Counted from the stretch's first letter, positions 26,237-35,542 are shown. The stretch: 64,000 nt of DNA from Devosia sp. (GCF_017744655.1 NZ_JAGIAW010000007.1:124001-188000), one strand, 5' to 3'. Program-made: numbers and translations. Notes: generated by a model not told the origin, from the letters alone.

Positions 26237-28213
26237 TTACAACTGTGCGGTGACGGCTTCAACAACGGCCTTGGACGTAATCCCAAAGTGGGCATAGAGC
26301 GCATCGATCGGACCGGAAGCGCCGAACGAGTGCATGCCGACGAAACGACCCTTGTCGCCAAGGAGCTTGTTCCAGCTCATTTCGATACCGGCTTCGACGG
26401 CAACGCGGGCCTTGGCCGTGCCGAGCACTTCGGCCTTATAGGCGTCGGACTGCTTGGCGAAGAGCTCCATGGACGGCACCGAAACGACGCGGGCCTTGAT
26501 GCCCTGCTCGGTGAGGGTCTTCTGGGCTTCGACGGCAATGGCGACTTCCGAACCGGTGGCGAAGATGATGGCATCGGCGTCAGCCGGGCCGATCAGCGAA
26601 TAGGCGCCCTTGGCCGACTTATTCTCGGCTGAGTTTTCGGTGCGGACGGCCGGCAGGTTCTGGCGCGAGAGCGCAAGGATCGACGGCGCCTTTTCCGAGG
26701 TCATCGCCAGTTCCCAGCATTCGGCAGTTTCAACCGCATCGGCCGGACGGAAGACCAAGAGGTTTGGAATGGCGCGGAGCGCGGAGAGGTGTTCCACCGG
26801 CTGGTGGGTCGGGCCGTCTTCGCCAAGGCCAATGGAGTCGTGGGTCATGACATAGATGACGCGCTGTTCCATCAGGGCCGAGAGGCGGATGGCGGGGCGG
26901 GCATAGTCGGTGAAGACCATAAATGTGCCGCCATAGGGGATGAGACCGCCATGGAGCGCCACGCCATTCATGGCGGCGCCCATTTCGTGCTCGCGAATGC
27001 CATACATCATATAGCGGCCAAGACGATTGTCGGCCTGGAAGGGCAGCGTCTCGGGCGTATTGGTCAGGTTCGAGTGGGTCAAGTCGGCAGAACCGGCCAG
27101 GGTTTCCGGCACGTTCTTGTTGATGACTTCGAGGGCCATCTGGCTCGACTTGCGCGTTGCGACCTTGGGCTTGTCGGCGACGAGCTTTTCCTTGTAGGCG
27201 GCCATGACGGCAGCAAAGTCAGCCGGCAGCTTGCCGGACATGCGGCGGGTGAATTCGGCCTTGTTGGCATTGGCCGCAAGGCGGGCCTCCCATTCGCCAC
27301 GAACATTCTGCGAACGGGTGGCGGCGGCGCGCCAGGCGTTGAGAATGTGAGCCGGGATTTCGAAAGCCGGGTAATCGATACCGAGCGCAGCCTTGGCGCC
27401 GGCCAGTTCTTCCGCGCCAAGCGGAGCGCCGTGCACCTTTTCCGTGCCGGCCTTCTTCGGGGCGCCGAAACCGATCGTGGTCTTGGCAGCGATCAAGGTC
27501 GGCTTGTCGGTCGACTTCTTGGCGTCGTTGAGAGCCTTTTCGATGGCGTCCTGATCGTGGCCGTCGACTTCGATCGTGTTCCAGCCGACGGCCTTGAAGC
27601 GGGCGATCTGGTCGGTCGAGTCGGCATTGGAGACCTTGCCGTCGATGGTGATGTTGTTGTTGTCCCAGATCACGACGAGCTTGTTGAGCTTGAGGTGGCC
27701 GGCGAGCGAAATCGCTTCCTGGGAAATGCCTTCCATGAGGCAACCATCGCCGGCAAGCACCCAGGTGTGGTGATCGACGATGTCGGAGCCGAATTCGGCA
27801 GCGAGCTTGGCTTCGGCAACGGCAAAGCCGACCGAATTGGCCAGACCCTGGCCGAGCGGGCCGGTAGTGGTTTCAATGCCTTCGGCATGGCCGAATTCGG
27901 GGTGGCCGGCGGTCTTGGAACCGAGCTGGCGGAAATTCTTGATGTCCTCGATGCTCATGTCGGGATAGCCGAGCAGGTAGAGCGAGGAATAAAGCAGCAT
28001 CGAGCCATGGCCGGCCGAGAGGATGAAGCGGTCGCGATCGGCCCAGTGGCTGTCGGCGGGATCGAACTTCATCACCTTGGTGAAGAGCACGGTGGCGATA
28101 TCGGCGCAGCCCATGGGCAGGCCGGGGTGACCGGAATTGGCTTTTTCGACCGCGTCCATGGAAAGGGACCGGATCGCATTGGCCAATTCGTTCTGCTGGG
28201 CTGTGTTCGTCAT
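26237..28213 (-). CDS. tkt: Transketolase
   Basis: Moves two-carbon units between sugar phosphates in the pentose phosphate pathway with thiamine diphosphate and Mg. 658 residues: [12 protein letters not shown] near the N-terminus, the cofactor motif [13 protein letters not shown] and DNNNITIDG, the pyrimidine-binding [19 protein letters not shown], and a C-terminal domain. Heads the tkt-gap unit. The 237-base gap to the divergent DUF4164-zapA pair must hold both promoters. Confidence 0.97.
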   Translation of the reverse strand: MTNTAQQNELANAIRSLSMDAVEKANSGHPGLPMGCADIATVLFTKVMKFDPADSHWADRDRFILSAGHGSMLLYSSLYLLGYPDMSIEDIKNFRQLGSKTAGHPEFGHAEGIETTTGPLGQGLANSVGFAVAEAKLAAEFGSDIVDHHTWVLAGDGCLMEGISQEAISLAGHLKLNKLVVIWDNNNITIDGKVSNADSTDQIARFKAVGWNTIEVDGHDQDAIEKALNDAKKSTDKPTLIAAKTTIGFGAPKKAGTEKVHGAPLGAEELAGAKAALGIDYPAFEIPAHILNAWRAAATRSQNVRGEWEARLAANANKAEFTRRMSGKLPADFAAVMAAYKEKLVADKPKVATRKSSQMALEVINKNVPETLAGSADLTHSNLTNTPETLPFQADNRLGRYMMYGIREHEMGAAMNGVALHGGLIPYGGTFMVFTDYARPAIRLSALMEQRVIYVMTHDSIGLGEDGPTHQPVEHLSALRAIPNLLVFRPADAVETAECWELAMTSEKAPSILALSRQNLPAVRTENSAENKSAKGAYSLIGPADADAIIFATGSEVAIAVEAQKTLTEQGIKARVVSVPSMELFAKQSDAYKAEVLGTAKARVAVEAGIEMSWNKLLGDKGRFVGMHSFGASGPIDALYAHFGITSKAVVEAVTAQL

Positions 28214-28450
28214 CTGGCGGGCCGCTCTCTAATGCTGAAGAAGGCAGGGAGTAAGGGGATAAGAGGCCTCGTGGCTCTCCTCCCAAAGGCGGGTTGAGGC
28301 ATAACAGGTTCGGCCTGCCTGTCAATGTCGCCCAAGGCCCGAGGCGTCCAGTTTTGCTTGTGATTTGCCGGTCTGTGATTGCAATGGGGCCGGGCTTGGG
28401 GCAGGGTCTGTCGGCTTGAATCGACGTTGCGTTAGGGGTAGTTGCGGCCA

Positions 28451-28738
28451 ATGAGTGACGGACAGGATGAAGACGGCCTCGCCGCAGCGGCAAAGCGCTT
28501 CGACAATGCCATGGCGCGGCTCGATCAAAGCCTGTCTGATATGACCGGCCGCCTGCAGCGGCTCAAACGCATCGAGGTCGATACGCAGCGCCTGGTGCAG
28601 GAACGCGCGCGGCTGGCGACCGAGCTCGACAAGACCTCCGCCCGCGCCAAGCGGCTCGACGACAGCGCCCACGAAGTTTCCCGCCGCCTTGTTGAGGCCA
28701 TGGAAACCGTGCGTTCTGTCTTGGCGAAAACGGAGTAG
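28451..28738 (+). CDS. DUF4164 family coiled-coil protein
   Basis: 95 residues from the ATG at 28451, nearly all one helix with heptad Leu/Ala and many Arg/Glu (FDNAMARLDQSLSDMTGRLQ onward). This small protein occurs directly before zapA across Hyphomicrobiales, so a role around the division ring is plausible but not shown. Its stop is 3 bases before the zapA start. Confidence 0.85.
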   Translation: MSDGQDEDGLAAAAKRFDNAMARLDQSLSDMTGRLQRLKRIEVDTQRLVQERARLATELDKTSARAKRLDDSAHEVSRRLVEAMETVRSVLAKTE

Positions 28739-28741
28739 CCG

Positions 28742-29116
28742 ATGCCAGAGGTCAATGTCGAAATCAACGGACGCAAATATCGCATGGCCTGCGAGGAGGG
28801 CCAGCAGGGGCACCTCATTGCCTTGGCCGAACGGTTCAATGCCCAGGTCGAAGGCCTCAAGGGCGCCGTGGGCGAAATTGGCGACAACCGGCTGACGGTG
28901 ATGGCCGGGATCGCTGTGCTTGACGAACTGACCGAGGCACAGCGGAAGATTGCGGCGCTCGAAGCCGAGGTCGAGAACCTCACCCAGGCCGGGCATCAGA
29001 TTGCCGATGAACTGGAAGCGACGGAAAAGGCTTTCGCGGGGAAGCTCGATGAGGCGAGCAGGGTGATCGAGTCGATTGCCGGCGTGCTGGACGAGACGGC
29101 GACGCTCCAGGGGTAA
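28742..29116 (+). CDS. zapA: Cell division protein ZapA
   Basis: Binds and bundles FtsZ at mid-cell. 124 residues: the N-terminal ZapA fold (VNVEINGRKYRMACEEGQQGHL...LAERFNAQV) and a long C-terminal coiled coil (about 60-120). GGAG inside the end of the DUF4164 gene is 6 bases before the ATG. In many relatives 6S RNA and the cyclo-ligase follow zapA; here they are about 9 kb away. Confidence 0.94.
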   Translation: MPEVNVEINGRKYRMACEEGQQGHLIALAERFNAQVEGLKGAVGEIGDNRLTVMAGIAVLDELTEAQRKIAALEAEVENLTQAGHQIADELEATEKAFAGKLDEASRVIESIAGVLDETATLQG

Positions 29117-29145
29117 GCGCACGGACATATTCCCACCACCGGCGC

Positions 29146-29293
29146 CACCCTCGCCCCTTGCGGGAGAGGGACAGATTTTCTGCGTTCAGCAGAAAATCAG
29201 GGTGAGGGGTTCTATCCTCCGCAGAGGAGCGTTTTGGGCCATCGCATACCCCTCATCCGCCCTTCGGGCACCTTCTCCCGCAAGGGGAGAAGG
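29146..29293. repeat. Intergenic repeats, family 4 (two facing copies)
   Basis: CCACCCTCGCCCCTTGCGGG... ending GGGTGAGGGG (29146-29209), then CCCCTCATCCGCCCTTCGGG...GGGGAGAAGG (29249-29293). The first copy carries an extra perfect hairpin, GATTTTCTGC-GTTCA-GCAGAAAATC at 29174-29198. Related copies at 45309 and 49134. Common dispersed type in this order of bacteria. Confidence 0.75.
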
Positions 29294-29313
29294 CAGATCG
29301 TGGAGAGGTCAGC

Positions 29314-30144
29314 TCAAAACTGCGCCCTCACCGGATCCGACCCGATACGGCCGCCAGTGCTATCCAGCCCGTTGATCGCCGCCTTATCCTCGGCATCAAG
29401 CGAAAAATCGAAAACATCGAAATTCTCGACGATGCGGCTCGGGGTTACCGACTTCGGAATGACCACGAGACCCTCTTCGATGTGCCAGCGGATGATGACC
29501 TGGGCCGGGCTCTTGCCGTGGCGCTGGGCGATGGCCGATATCGCCGGATCGGCGAGCAGCGTCCCCTGGCCGAGCGGGCTCCAGCTTTCGGTGATGATCT
29601 TCTTCGGCTCATAGGCCGCGCGCAGCTTGCGCTGCTGGAAGCGGGGATGGAGCTGGACCTGATTGATGACGGGCAGCACGCCGGTCGCGTCGGCGAGGTC
29701 GTCGATATAGGTGCCTTCAAAATTGGAGACGCCGATGGAACGGGCCTTGCCTTCTTCCTTGAGGCGGATCAGCGCCTTCCAGGTTTCCACATATTTGCCG
29801 CGAAAAGCCGAGGGCCAGTGGATCAGATAGAGATCGACATAGTCGGTGCCGAGACGCTGCAAACTGGCATCCATGGCGCGGAGCGTTTCGTCAAAACCCT
29901 GGTCGTCGTTCCACACTTTTGTGGTGAGGAAGATATCGCCGCGGGCGACGCCCGACCTGGCAATACCCCGCCCCACGCCTTCTTCGTTCTGATAGACTGC
30001 GGCGGTATCGATATGGCGATAGCCGGCCTTGAGGGCTGCATCGACGGCGGTGACGGCGACGTCATTGGGTGTCTGCCAGACGCCAAGGCCGATCTGGGGG
30101 ATGGAACGGCCATCATGGAAGGTCACGTGGGGTTGCGTGCTCAT
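29314..30144 (-). CDS. Aldo/keto reductase
   Basis: NADPH-dependent reductase of aldehydes and ketones, TIM barrel. 276 residues with GLGVWQTPND, the catalytic Asp/Tyr in RHIDTAAVYQNEEGVGRGI, Lys in LTTKVWNDDQG, His in LYLIHWPS, and the NADP block IPKSVTPSRIVENF near the C-terminus. Close to the 2,5-diketo-gluconate reductase type. Divergent from the aldolase gene, sharing a 203-base region with an inverted repeat. Confidence 0.93.
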   Translation of the reverse strand: MSTQPHVTFHDGRSIPQIGLGVWQTPNDVAVTAVDAALKAGYRHIDTAAVYQNEEGVGRGIARSGVARGDIFLTTKVWNDDQGFDETLRAMDASLQRLGTDYVDLYLIHWPSAFRGKYVETWKALIRLKEEGKARSIGVSNFEGTYIDDLADATGVLPVINQVQLHPRFQQRKLRAAYEPKKIITESWSPLGQGTLLADPAISAIAQRHGKSPAQVIIRWHIEEGLVVIPKSVTPSRIVENFDVFDFSLDAEDKAAINGLDSTGGRIGSDPVRAQF

Positions 30145-30186
30145 CTGTTATCCATTGCTAGGGAGAATTGCGCCGAAGAACTCAGC

Positions 30187-30208
30187 TTCATCGTTTTATT
30201 ACGATGAA
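30187..30208. promoter_or_regulatory. Inverted repeat between the reductase and aldolase genes
   Basis: TTCATCGT (30187-30194), 6 AT-rich bases, ACGATGAA (30201-30208), perfect. It is 43 bases upstream of the reductase start and 140 before the aldolase start, so it is better placed to control the reductase. Confidence 0.45.
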
Positions 30209-30347
30209 AGAACCATGCTGCCAAGTTCCAAAAAATCTACCATACAAGACTATCCTTTCGTCTGATAACCCAAGGTCTAATCGACGGGGCCATGCGAAAG
30301 TCTAAGCTTCTGGCACTCCGTTCCCACACCAAGGCGCCAGACAGAAG

Positions 30348-31376
30348 ATGACCAAGTCGCTCAATGCCATCGCTCAGAAGCTGATGACACAAGGCCAGGG
30401 CATTCTCGCCGCGGACGAATCCGAAGGCACGATTGCCAAGCGCTTCGCCAAGATCAACCTGCCCAATTCCCTCGACCTCCGGCGTGATTATCGCGAGATG
30501 CTGTTCCGCTCGACCGATGCGATGCGCAACTATATCTCGGGCGTCATCCTGACCGAAGAGACGCTGGAACAATCGGCTGCCGACGGCACGCCGTTCCGCG
30601 CCATTCTCGCCGATGTCGACACCATTCCCGGCATCAAGGTCGACCGCGGCGCCTTTCCCATGCCCGGCGATAACGGCGAAAAGATCACCGAGGGTCTCGA
30701 TGGCCTGCGCCAGCGCCTGACGCGCTATGCCGAGCTTGGCGCCGGCTTTGCCAAATGGCGTGCCGTCATCACCATCAATGACGTGGCCCCGACCCGCAAC
30801 AATATTCGCGCCAATGCCCATGCTTTGGCCCGCTATGCCATCCTTTGCCAGGAAGCCGGCATCGTGCCGGTGGTCGAGCCCGAAGTCGTCGGCGATGGCG
30901 ATCCCGGCAACCACTCGCTCGAACGCTGCGCCCAGGTGACAGGGGAAGTCCTCGAAAACACCTTTAAGGAACTTCGCCTTGCCGGTGTCGACCTCTCGGG
31001 CATGCTGCTCAAGCCCAACATGGTGCTGCCCGGCGTCAATTCGCGCGACCGGCCATCGGTCGAGGAAGTGGCCAAGCGCACCGTTGAAGTTTTGAAGGAA
31101 CATGTTCCCGCCGCCGTGCCGGGCATTGCCTTCCTTTCGGGCGGCCAGACCGACGAAGAAGCCACCGCCCATCTCTCGGCCATGAACCGCATTCCGTTCA
31201 AGCCCTGGCCGATGACCTTCTCCTATGGTCGCGCCCTGCAGAACGTGGCTCTGCGCACCTGGGCCGGCCGCCGCGAAAACTTCCCAGCGGCTCAGGCTGC
31301 CTTTGCCCACCGGGCCCATATGAACTCACTCGCCGCCCTCGGCGAATGGACCAACGAGCTCGACCGGGCCGCTTGA
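30348..31376 (+). CDS. Fructose-bisphosphate aldolase, class I
   Basis: Cleaves fructose 1,6-bisphosphate without metal through a Schiff base. 342 residues with QGILAADESEGTIAKRF, GAGFAKWRAVITI, VEPEV and the Schiff-base lysine in GMLLKPNMVLPG. The class I enzyme next to the tkt-gap cluster matches relatives. A terminator follows 31 bases after the stop. Confidence 0.96.
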   Translation: MTKSLNAIAQKLMTQGQGILAADESEGTIAKRFAKINLPNSLDLRRDYREMLFRSTDAMRNYISGVILTEETLEQSAADGTPFRAILADVDTIPGIKVDRGAFPMPGDNGEKITEGLDGLRQRLTRYAELGAGFAKWRAVITINDVAPTRNNIRANAHALARYAILCQEAGIVPVVEPEVVGDGDPGNHSLERCAQVTGEVLENTFKELRLAGVDLSGMLLKPNMVLPGVNSRDRPSVEEVAKRTVEVLKEHVPAAVPGIAFLSGGQTDEEATAHLSAMNRIPFKPWPMTFSYGRALQNVALRTWAGRRENFPAAQAAFAHRAHMNSLAALGEWTNELDRAA

Positions 31377-31406
31377 ACTCACTTTTGACGTCCCAACGTC
31401 ACGACT

Positions 31407-31442
31407 GGCGCGCTCTTCTCCCGGAGCGCGCCTTTTCTTTTG
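31407..31442 (+). terminator. Rho-independent terminator after the aldolase gene
   Basis: GGCGCGCTC / GGAGCGCGCC stem (31407-31432) with a short loop, followed by TTTTCTTTT. Confidence 0.88.
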
Positions 31443-31487
31443 GCCTTTTGGTGGCCCACATTGCCACCCCTCCCGCCTTGCCCTATT

Positions 31488-31522
31488 GGACAAGCCTGTC
31501 CTCTTGTTGGACAAATCTGTCC
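31488..31522. promoter_or_regulatory. Tandem dyads spaced 21 bases
   Basis: TTGGACAAGCCTGTCC and TTGGACAAATCTGTCC. Each holds a perfect GGACA-N4-TGTCC dyad (31488-31501 and 31509-31522), centres exactly 21 bases apart, two helical turns. They lie between the aldolase terminator and the ThiE-like gene start at 31577. Candidate operator for a dimeric repressor or activator; factor unknown. Confidence 0.55.
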
Positions 31523-31576
31523 CTTTCTTGCCAAAATGGCACCTTACGGACACGCAGCGTCATCTCCGGAACCTCC

Positions 31577-32182
31577 ATGGCCCCTCAGCTCTATCTCATC
31601 ACTCCAGCCGATCCGGATCTTGCGCAGTTTCCGCGCCAGTTGATGAGCGTGCTGACGGGCCCTGAAATCGCCGCCCTCTTGGTGCGCCGCGGTTCGCTCG
31701 ATGACGCCGCCTATGCCGAATTGGCTGAACGGCTGGTACAGATCGGCCAGGCAGCCGGCGCCGCTGTGCTCGTCGAAGACGATGTGGCCCTCGCTCGCGC
31801 GATCGGCGCCGATGGCGTGCATGTGACGACGGGCGGCACCAAGGCCATTCGTACCGCGGTTTCGGCACTCAAGCCCGACGGCATTGTCGGGGTGGGCAAT
31901 GTGCGCTCGCGCCATGATGCGATGAGCTTTGGCGAGCTCGATGTCGACTATGTGATGTTCGGCCCGCTCGGCGGCGCCGTGGATCCGCAGGCGGCAGAAC
32001 TGGCGCAGTGGTGGGTCGAGACGTTTGAAGTGCCGGCCGTGCATTCCAATCCATCGGCGGCTCCTGATGCCGAAGACGAGACGGGAGCCGAATTCCTCGC
32101 GCTCTCCGATTGCGTCTGGACCAAGGCAGATCCGGCGGCTTCGCTCGCCGCCTTTGCCAAAGCCGAAAAGGCCAAAGCATGA
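31577..32182 (+). CDS. Thiamine phosphate synthase-like (ThiE/TenI fold) protein
   Basis: 201 residues from the ATG at 31577. It follows the ThiE order: LYLITPADPD, GAAVLVEDDVALARAIGADGVHV, GVGNVRSRHDAMSFGELDVDYVMFGPLGG. The catalytic landmarks are altered: the usual INDR is VEDD, the VAIGGI phosphate loop near the C-terminus is AVHSNPS, and DGVHLGQ is DGVHVTT. It may therefore not make thiamine phosphate. Its stop overlaps the Sel1 gene in ATGA. Confidence 0.8.
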   Translation: MAPQLYLITPADPDLAQFPRQLMSVLTGPEIAALLVRRGSLDDAAYAELAERLVQIGQAAGAAVLVEDDVALARAIGADGVHVTTGGTKAIRTAVSALKPDGIVGVGNVRSRHDAMSFGELDVDYVMFGPLGGAVDPQAAELAQWWVETFEVPAVHSNPSAAPDAEDETGAEFLALSDCVWTKADPAASLAAFAKAEKAKA

Positions 32183-33354
32183 CTTGGCGCGCGCCGCTGC
32201 TGGCGCTGACCCTTGCCACGGCCCTTGCCGTCCCGGTTTTCGCCCAAAACCGCTCGCAGGCGGATGCGGAAGAAGCCTCGAACATTTCCAATTCCATTTT
32301 TGGCGAGACGACGCCCGCCGACTACGCCTTTGGCGCCTTTCAACGCGGGTATTTCCTGACCGCGCTCGAACTCGCCTTGCCGCGCGCCGAACAGGGCGAC
32401 GCGGCCGCCCAGACGCTGATCGCCGAGATTTACGCCAAGGGTCTGGGCGTGGCGCAAAATACCGAGCGCGCCGCCGGCTGGTATCAGCTTGCCGCCAAAA
32501 ATGGCGACCGACTGGCGATCTTTGAACTGGGCATGTTCTATCAGGACGGCTCCGGCGTGACGCAGGACCGCGCAAAGGCTGCCGAACTGTTCCGCGAGGC
32601 CGCCGACAAGGGCTATGCGCCGGCCAAATACAATCTGGCTCTGCTCCATGTCGAAGGCATCTACGCCGATCCGAGCCTGACCACGGCGGCCGAACTGATG
32701 AAGGAAGCTGCCGACGCTGAGCTTGCCGAAGCCCAATATGACTATGGCTCGATGCTGATCGAAGGCGCCGGCGTCGCCCCCGATGCGGCCGAAGGCGCCC
32801 GCTATATTGGCCTTGCCGCCGAACAGGGCCTGACCGCCGCCCAGATCGACTACGCCACCCTGCTCTATCTCGGACAGGGCATCGAGCGAAATGTCGAAGC
32901 TGCGGCGGGTTGGTATGAGCAGGCCGCCGAAGGCGGCAATCCCGTGGCGCAGAACCGCCTCGCAAAACTCATGGCCGTGGGCGAGGGCACAGCGCTCGAC
33001 CTCGAAACCGCAGCCATGTGGCGGGCGCTGGCCCGGCGTCAGGGGCTTTCCGATCCCTCGCTCGACCGATTGCTGGTTTCCATTCCCCCTGATGCTTTGG
33101 CACGGGCCGAAGAGCGCGCCCGCTTCTGGCCTTCGACCCCACCCAGCATCGAAACCGTCGCCGAAATTCCAACGACGCCAAAGGTCTTTGGCCCGCCCCT
33201 TCCGGCGCCAACCGACATGGAAAATGCCCCGAGCCGCGTCGTGCTGCCCAATGGCGTGACCAATGCCAAGCCGCCCGCTCCGGCGCCTGCCGCCATGCCG
33301 GCCGAGACCGAACCGGCTGAGCCGGCGACCACCGAGCCGGCGCAAGACCCTTGA
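32179..33354 (+). CDS. Exported Sel1-repeat protein
   Basis: 391 residues with a signal peptide (MTWRAPLLALTLATALAVPVFAQ). From about 45 to 300 there are seven or so Sel1-like TPR repeats of 36 residues with the pattern A..GD..AQ..LA..Y..G.GV..N...A..WY..AA (for example GLGVAQNTERAAGWYQLAAK). The C-terminus is Pro/Ala/Glu-rich and disordered. Sel1 proteins scaffold envelope or signalling complexes. Coupled by ATGA to the ThiE-like gene, an odd partner. Confidence 0.88.
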   Translation: MTWRAPLLALTLATALAVPVFAQNRSQADAEEASNISNSIFGETTPADYAFGAFQRGYFLTALELALPRAEQGDAAAQTLIAEIYAKGLGVAQNTERAAGWYQLAAKNGDRLAIFELGMFYQDGSGVTQDRAKAAELFREAADKGYAPAKYNLALLHVEGIYADPSLTTAAELMKEAADAELAEAQYDYGSMLIEGAGVAPDAAEGARYIGLAAEQGLTAAQIDYATLLYLGQGIERNVEAAAGWYEQAAEGGNPVAQNRLAKLMAVGEGTALDLETAAMWRALARRQGLSDPSLDRLLVSIPPDALARAEERARFWPSTPPSIETVAEIPTTPKVFGPPLPAPTDMENAPSRVVLPNGVTNAKPPAPAPAAMPAETEPAEPATTEPAQDP

Positions 33355-33488
33355 ACCCAGCCAAGTTCTGAGGCAATAAGCCCGCCAAACTTTCAATTAA
33401 AGCGGCAGGGCACTGGCCCCACTTGCGCCGCGTCGGGACGAAAATCCCGGCGGCGCTCAATGAACCGCTTGAGCCAAGCGAGTACACA

Positions 33489-34283
33489 ATGGCGCGTTCC
33501 GCCCTTCTCACCGTCATGGTCAATGCCGCCATCAAGGCCGGCAAGTCGCTGTCGCGCGATTTCAACGAGGTGGAAAACCTGCAGGTTTCCCGCAAGGGGC
33601 CGGCCGATTTCGTCTCCAAGGCCGACTTGCGCGCCGAACAGATCGTCTACGACGAACTGCGCAAGGCGCGCCCGACCTATGCCTTCCTGATGGAAGAAGG
33701 CGGCGAAGTCGCAGGGACGGACGGCCAGCACACCTGGATCGTCGACCCGCTCGACGGCACCACCAATTTCCTCCACTCGATCCCGCTCTTTGCCGTGGCC
33801 ATTGCGCTGCAGCGCGGCGACGAGATCGTCGCCTCGGTGATCTACAATCCGATCCTGGACGAACTCTATACCGCCGAAAAGGGCGGCGGCGCCTGGCTCG
33901 CCGACCGCAAGCGCCTGCGCGTTGCCGAACGCCGGCACCTTTCGGACGCCGTTGTCGCCACCGGCATCAAGACCCAGGGCACGTCCAATGACGGGCTGCA
34001 ATTGCGCCAGCTGAGCCATATCAATCCAGCCGTTGCCGGCATTCGCCGCTCGGGCTCGATCGCAGTTGACATGGCCTGGCTCGCCTCCGGCCGCTTCGAC
34101 GCCCTCTGGGAAGCTGGTTTGAAGCCATGGGACGTGGCCCCGGGCCTGCTTATGGTCAAGGAAGCCGGTGGCCTTGTCACCGACTATGCCGGTCAGCCCG
34201 GTTCGGTCTGGAACGGCCAGATCGTCGCCGGCAACGAGACCCTGCATGGGGCTTTGTTCAAGCAGCTTCGCTCGGTTCAGTAA
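33489..34283 (+). CDS. suhB: Inositol monophosphatase family protein (SuhB type)
   Basis: Mg-dependent phosphatase fold. 264 residues from the ATG at 33489, with the metal ligands in EEGG, WIVDPLDGTTNFLHSIP and AGLKPWDVAPGLLMVKEAGG, and KGPADFVSKADLRAE near the N-terminus. It could act on inositol phosphate or, like E. coli SuhB, also in rRNA transcription; the sequence does not decide. Confidence 0.94.
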   Translation: MARSALLTVMVNAAIKAGKSLSRDFNEVENLQVSRKGPADFVSKADLRAEQIVYDELRKARPTYAFLMEEGGEVAGTDGQHTWIVDPLDGTTNFLHSIPLFAVAIALQRGDEIVASVIYNPILDELYTAEKGGGAWLADRKRLRVAERRHLSDAVVATGIKTQGTSNDGLQLRQLSHINPAVAGIRRSGSIAVDMAWLASGRFDALWEAGLKPWDVAPGLLMVKEAGGLVTDYAGQPGSVWNGQIVAGNETLHGALFKQLRSVQ

Positions 34284-34353
34284 GTCCAACGCATTCCCTC
34301 GCCACGGCAAGGGGTATGTACCGAGGACTGCCGAAAGCGTTGAAAAACCCGAT

Positions 34354-34419
34354 GTCATCCCCGCGAAAGCGGGGATCTCTGTTTCCGGGCAGGGAGATTC
34401 CCGCTTTCGCGAGAATAAC
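34354..34419. repeat. Paired palindromic repeat, family 1, copy c
   Basis: GTCATCCCCGCGAAAGCGGG arm, then a slightly decayed second arm CCCGCTTTCGCGAGAATAAC. The decay in the second arm (two changes) suggests this copy is old. Confidence 0.85.
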
Positions 34420-34552
34420 GCGGCGGCTTGGGGTGTGCAGCAAAGCCGCTTCATGACGCTCTGCCGTTAACCTTTTCCATTGTCACGCCATTCTGCCGCC
34501 ACTACTCTTCGGCGCAGTTGATTTGCTGTGCGCGGGGCAAAGGTCAGGCACG

Positions 34553-35542
34553 ATGACGCAAGGTTACGATCCCTATCACCTCGCCAGTCCCACCGTTTAC
34601 CTCGTCAAAATCGTCATTTTCCTGGTGCTGGTCGCTCTCGTCGCCGCGATCCTGTTCACCAATATCGTGACCTTCTTCTGGGCGAACCCGTTCATCAATT
34701 CGATGATCTTCTTTGCCCTGTTCATCGGCATTTTCCTCTCGTTCCGGCAGCTTTTCCGGCTGTTTCCGGAGGTGAAGTGGGTCAATTCGCTCCAGGACGG
34801 CAATTCGACCCAGGTGCGGCCGCCCGTCCTCTTGGCCCCCGTCGCCGGGCTTTTGCGCGAGCGCATCGGTGAAGCGGTGATCACGCCAACTTCCATGCGT
34901 TCGATCCTCGACTCGGTCGGCAATCGCCTCGACGAAGCCAAGGACACCTCGCGCTACCTGACGGGCCTGCTCGTATTCCTCGGCCTCATGGGTACCTTCT
35001 ATGGTCTCCTCGAAACCGTGGGCTCGGTGGCCGGCGTCATCAACGCACTCGATGTGACCTCGGCCGATAGCGCCTCGCTTTTCACCAATCTCAAGGAAGG
35101 CCTTGCCGCCCCGCTGGCGGGCATGGGCACCGCCTTCTCGTCCTCGCTCTTTGGTCTTGCCGGTTCGCTGATCCTGGGCTTCCTCGACCTGCAGACGAGC
35201 CAGGCGCAGAACGCCTTTTATACCGATCTCGAAGACTGGATGACCTCCATGACCGAGCTCGACCACCCGGTCAGCGCCATGCAGGCCAATGCCGGCGGCC
35301 CCGACATGCAGGCCATGATCGACAGCATCGGGGCCTCGATGCAGAACCAGAATTCCTCCCAGAACGCCATTCGCGCCATGGCGGAACTCGCACGCGGCAT
35401 CGACGGTCTCGTCAAGCACATCCGCACCGAGCAGGAAGACCTGCGCGCCTATATTACCGAGCAGAGCGAGACAAATCGAAAACTGCGCGACCTCATCGAG
35501 GCCATGCTCAACGAGACCGACAATACCGGACGCCGGGACTAG
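34553..35542 (+). CDS. MotA/TolQ/ExbB-like proton channel protein
   Basis: 329 residues from the ATG at 34553. Membrane segments at about 17-40, 44-64, 142-165 and 199-222; the block TGLLVFLGLMGTFYGLLETV carries the conserved pore features of the family. The last 90 residues are helical and cytoplasmic. The next gene, 3 bases later, has an OmpA/MotB-like domain, so the two form a proton-driven stator-like pair of unknown task. A TTAACCTT element lies at 34467. Confidence 0.88.
   Translation: MTQGYDPYHLASPTVYLVKIVIFLVLVALVAAILFTNIVTFFWANPFINSMIFFALFIGIFLSFRQLFRLFPEVKWVNSLQDGNSTQVRPPVLLAPVAGLLRERIGEAVITPTSMRSILDSVGNRLDEAKDTSRYLTGLLVFLGLMGTFYGLLETVGSVAGVINALDVTSADSASLFTNLKEGLAAPLAGMGTAFSSSLFGLAGSLILGFLDLQTSQAQNAFYTDLEDWMTSMTELDHPVSAMQANAGGPDMQAMIDSIGASMQNQNSSQNAIRAMAELARGIDGLVKHIRTEQEDLRAYITEQSETNRKLRDLIEAMLNETDNTGRRD

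Noticed and set aside
26789-28297. 502-codon open frame opposite tkt, and similar long ones opposite gap, pgk and the ABC exporter
   Set aside because: Shadows of conserved genes; composition (many His, Gly, Ala, Arg) is that of reverse-complement coding DNA.
31577-32182. TPP riboswitch upstream of the ThiE-like gene
   Set aside because: No CUGAGA or THI-box-like element; only the tandem dyads are seen.
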